The notes under the pieces are model-generated. The model was not told where the DNA came from. It made no database searches and saw only the letters and a program-made list of their open reading frames with translations. The translations under genes and the position numbers were made by a program. A stretch of DNA of 28,032 bases, taken from contig CAIQPA010000087.1 of assembly GCA_903873545.1 (NCBI GenBank), positions 1 through 28,032 on the forward strand. The letters are read 5' to 3'. Position 1 is the stretch's first letter, and every line of letters starts with the position of its first letter. Positions 27,014 through 28,032 of the stretch are shown in pieces. The DNA is from an uncultured delta proteobacterium (GTDB lineage Bacteria; Myxococcota_A; Bradymonadia; REDH01).

Positions 27014-28032
27014 ACAGAGCCCGCTCCGAAGCACTCTTCGAGGAGGCCAAAGGGCTCATCCCAGGTGGCGTGAACAGCCCTGTCCGCGCCTTCCGTGGCG
27101 TGGGCGGCACGCCCGTCTTCGTGCGCCGCGCCTACGGTCCCTACATCGAAGACGAGGATGGCAACCGCTACCTCGACTTCATCGGCTCCTGGGGCCCCAT
27201 GATCCTCGGCCACGCGCGGCCAGAGGTCCTCGAGGCCATCCAGCGGACCGCCGCAGACGGCACCTCCTTCGGTTGCCCGACGGCGCGCGAAAGCGACATG
27301 GCCCGCCTCATCCGCGAGCTCGTCCCCTCCATGGAGATGGTTCGCATGGTGAGCTCGGGCACCGAGGCCACCCTCTCTGCCATCCGCCTCGCCCGCGGCT
27401 TCACGGGTCGCCCCAAACTGCTCAAGTTCTCGGGCAACTACCACGGCCACGGCGACAGCCTTCTCGTGGATGCCGGCTCAGGCGTCGCCACCCTCGGCAT
27501 CCCCGCCACGCCGGGCGTGCTCCCGGAGGTCGCGCTGCAGACGCTCACGGCGCCCTTCAACGACCTCGATGCAACGCGAGCGCTCTTCGACCGCTTTGGC
27601 GGTGAGCTCGCCGCCGTCATCGTCGAGCCAGTGGCCGGCAACATGGGTTGCATCCTCCCGGAGCCGGGCTTCCTCGAAGGGCTCCGCGCCCTCTGCACGC
27701 AGCATGGCACCATCCTCATCTTCGACGAGGTCATGACCGGCTTCCGCGTCGCACTTGGCGGCGCGCAGGCCCACTACGGCGTTAGCCCAGACCTCACAAC
27801 GCTCGGCAAAATCGTCGGTGGCGGCCTCCCGGCTGCGGCCTACGGCGGACGGGCCGATATCATGGCCCGCATCGCACCCGCGGGCGATATCTACCAGGCG
27901 GGAACGCTCAGCGGGAACCCGGTGGCGGTGGCCGCCGGCCTGGCGACGCTGCGCCACGCTGACGAGAAGATCTACGCAGCACTGGATTCCAATGCCGACC
28001 GGCTGGCGGGCCTACTGTCGGCCGCCCTGGTC
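27010..28032 (+). CDS. hemL: glutamate-1-semialdehyde 2,1-aminomutase (3' end outside window)
   Basis: HemL is a PLP enzyme that converts glutamate-1-semialdehyde to 5-aminolevulinate in the C5 route to heme. 341 residues are visible of about 425-430. The family start ALFEEAKGLIPGGVNSPVRAF, the cofactor-site VSSGTEATLSAIRLARG, NYHGHGDSLLV, IFDEVMTGFRVA and the Schiff-base lysine Lys267 in TLGKIVGGGLP are intact, as is AGTLSGNPVAVAAG. The start is a GTG at 27010 whose last two bases belong to the gyrA stop, so expression is probably coupled to gyrA. The gene runs off the right edge. Confidence 0.96.
   Translation, partial: MNRARSEALFEEAKGLIPGGVNSPVRAFRGVGGTPVFVRRAYGPYIEDEDGNRYLDFIGSWGPMILGHARPEVLEAIQRTAADGTSFGCPTARESDMARLIRELVPSMEMVRMVSSGTEATLSAIRLARGFTGRPKLLKFSGNYHGHGDSLLVDAGSGVATLGIPATPGVLPEVALQTLTAPFNDLDATRALFDRFGGELAAVIVEPVAGNMGCILPEPGFLEGLRALCTQHGTILIFDEVMTGFRVALGGAQAHYGVSPDLTTLGKIVGGGLPAAAYGGRADIMARIAPAGDIYQAGTLSGNPVAVAAGLATLRHADEKIYAALDSNADRLAGLLSAALV

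Noticed and set aside
24260..27034. Very long minus-strand frame opposite gyrA (924 residues)
   Set aside because: Composition is Leu/Asp/Glu/Val/Ala-rich low complexity, produced by C-ending codons read in antisense. No signal, motif or ribosome site.

Overview
The window is a gene-dense, GC-rich chromosomal stretch with 27 protein-coding genes, two of them cut by the edges. I see no mobile element, CRISPR array, phage gene, tRNA or rRNA. The gene set suggests a Gram-negative member of the former Deltaproteobacteria, most likely Myxococcota or Bradymonadota. The hints are two lipoproteins (one with an Asp/Ser/Thr/Gly stalk), an outer-membrane barrel-like protein, a LysM-murein endopeptidase, a YbjN protein, MiaE, a protein resembling myxobacterial MXAN_5187, and strong use of C-ending codons. 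This placement is inference from gene content, not from a phylogeny.

Layout. 1-968: end of aconitase. 965-1597 (-): PAP2-type membrane phosphatase. 1843-5630 (+): YbjN protein, mnmG, and an RlmI-like methyltransferase with a long basic tail. 5627-6523 (-): lipoprotein. 6686-8374 (+): six-domain S1 protein. 8473-10618 (-): a secreted protein coupled to miaE, then a TetR regulator. 10768-11959 (+): two consecutive cyclic-nucleotide-binding proteins without output domains. 15452-11956 (-): tightly coupled run bolA-like, GNAT-like, LysM-MepA, lipoprotein. 15633-18730 (+): cytochrome P450 coupled to an AidB-like acyl-CoA dehydrogenase. 18727-19719 (-): malate dehydrogenase. 19996-21854 (+): rplU-rpmA-obgE. 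21851-22024 (-): a 57-residue membrane protein. 22151-23140 (+): MXAN_5187-like protein. 23148-24089 (-): outer-membrane protein. 24275 to the end (+): gyrA coupled to hemL. No gap without a gene exceeds 300 bases; the largest (19720-19995) holds the rplU promoter and leader.

Two layout rules stand out. Five of seven convergent gene pairs end in the same four-base overlap, CTAA or CTAG, in which both stop codons interlock, leaving no room for a terminator between them. Same-strand neighbours are often joined by ATGA, GTGA or TGATG overlaps, or a one-base gap, implying translational coupling.

Most of the window is core housekeeping: TCA cycle (acnA, mdh), translation and tRNA modification (mnmG, miaE, S1, L21, L27, obgE), topology (gyrA) and heme synthesis (hemL). 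The accessory interest lies in the two cyclic-nucleotide-binding proteins, the cell-wall operon, the P450/acyl-CoA dehydrogenase pair and the small membrane protein. I found no convincing new defence or mobile system.
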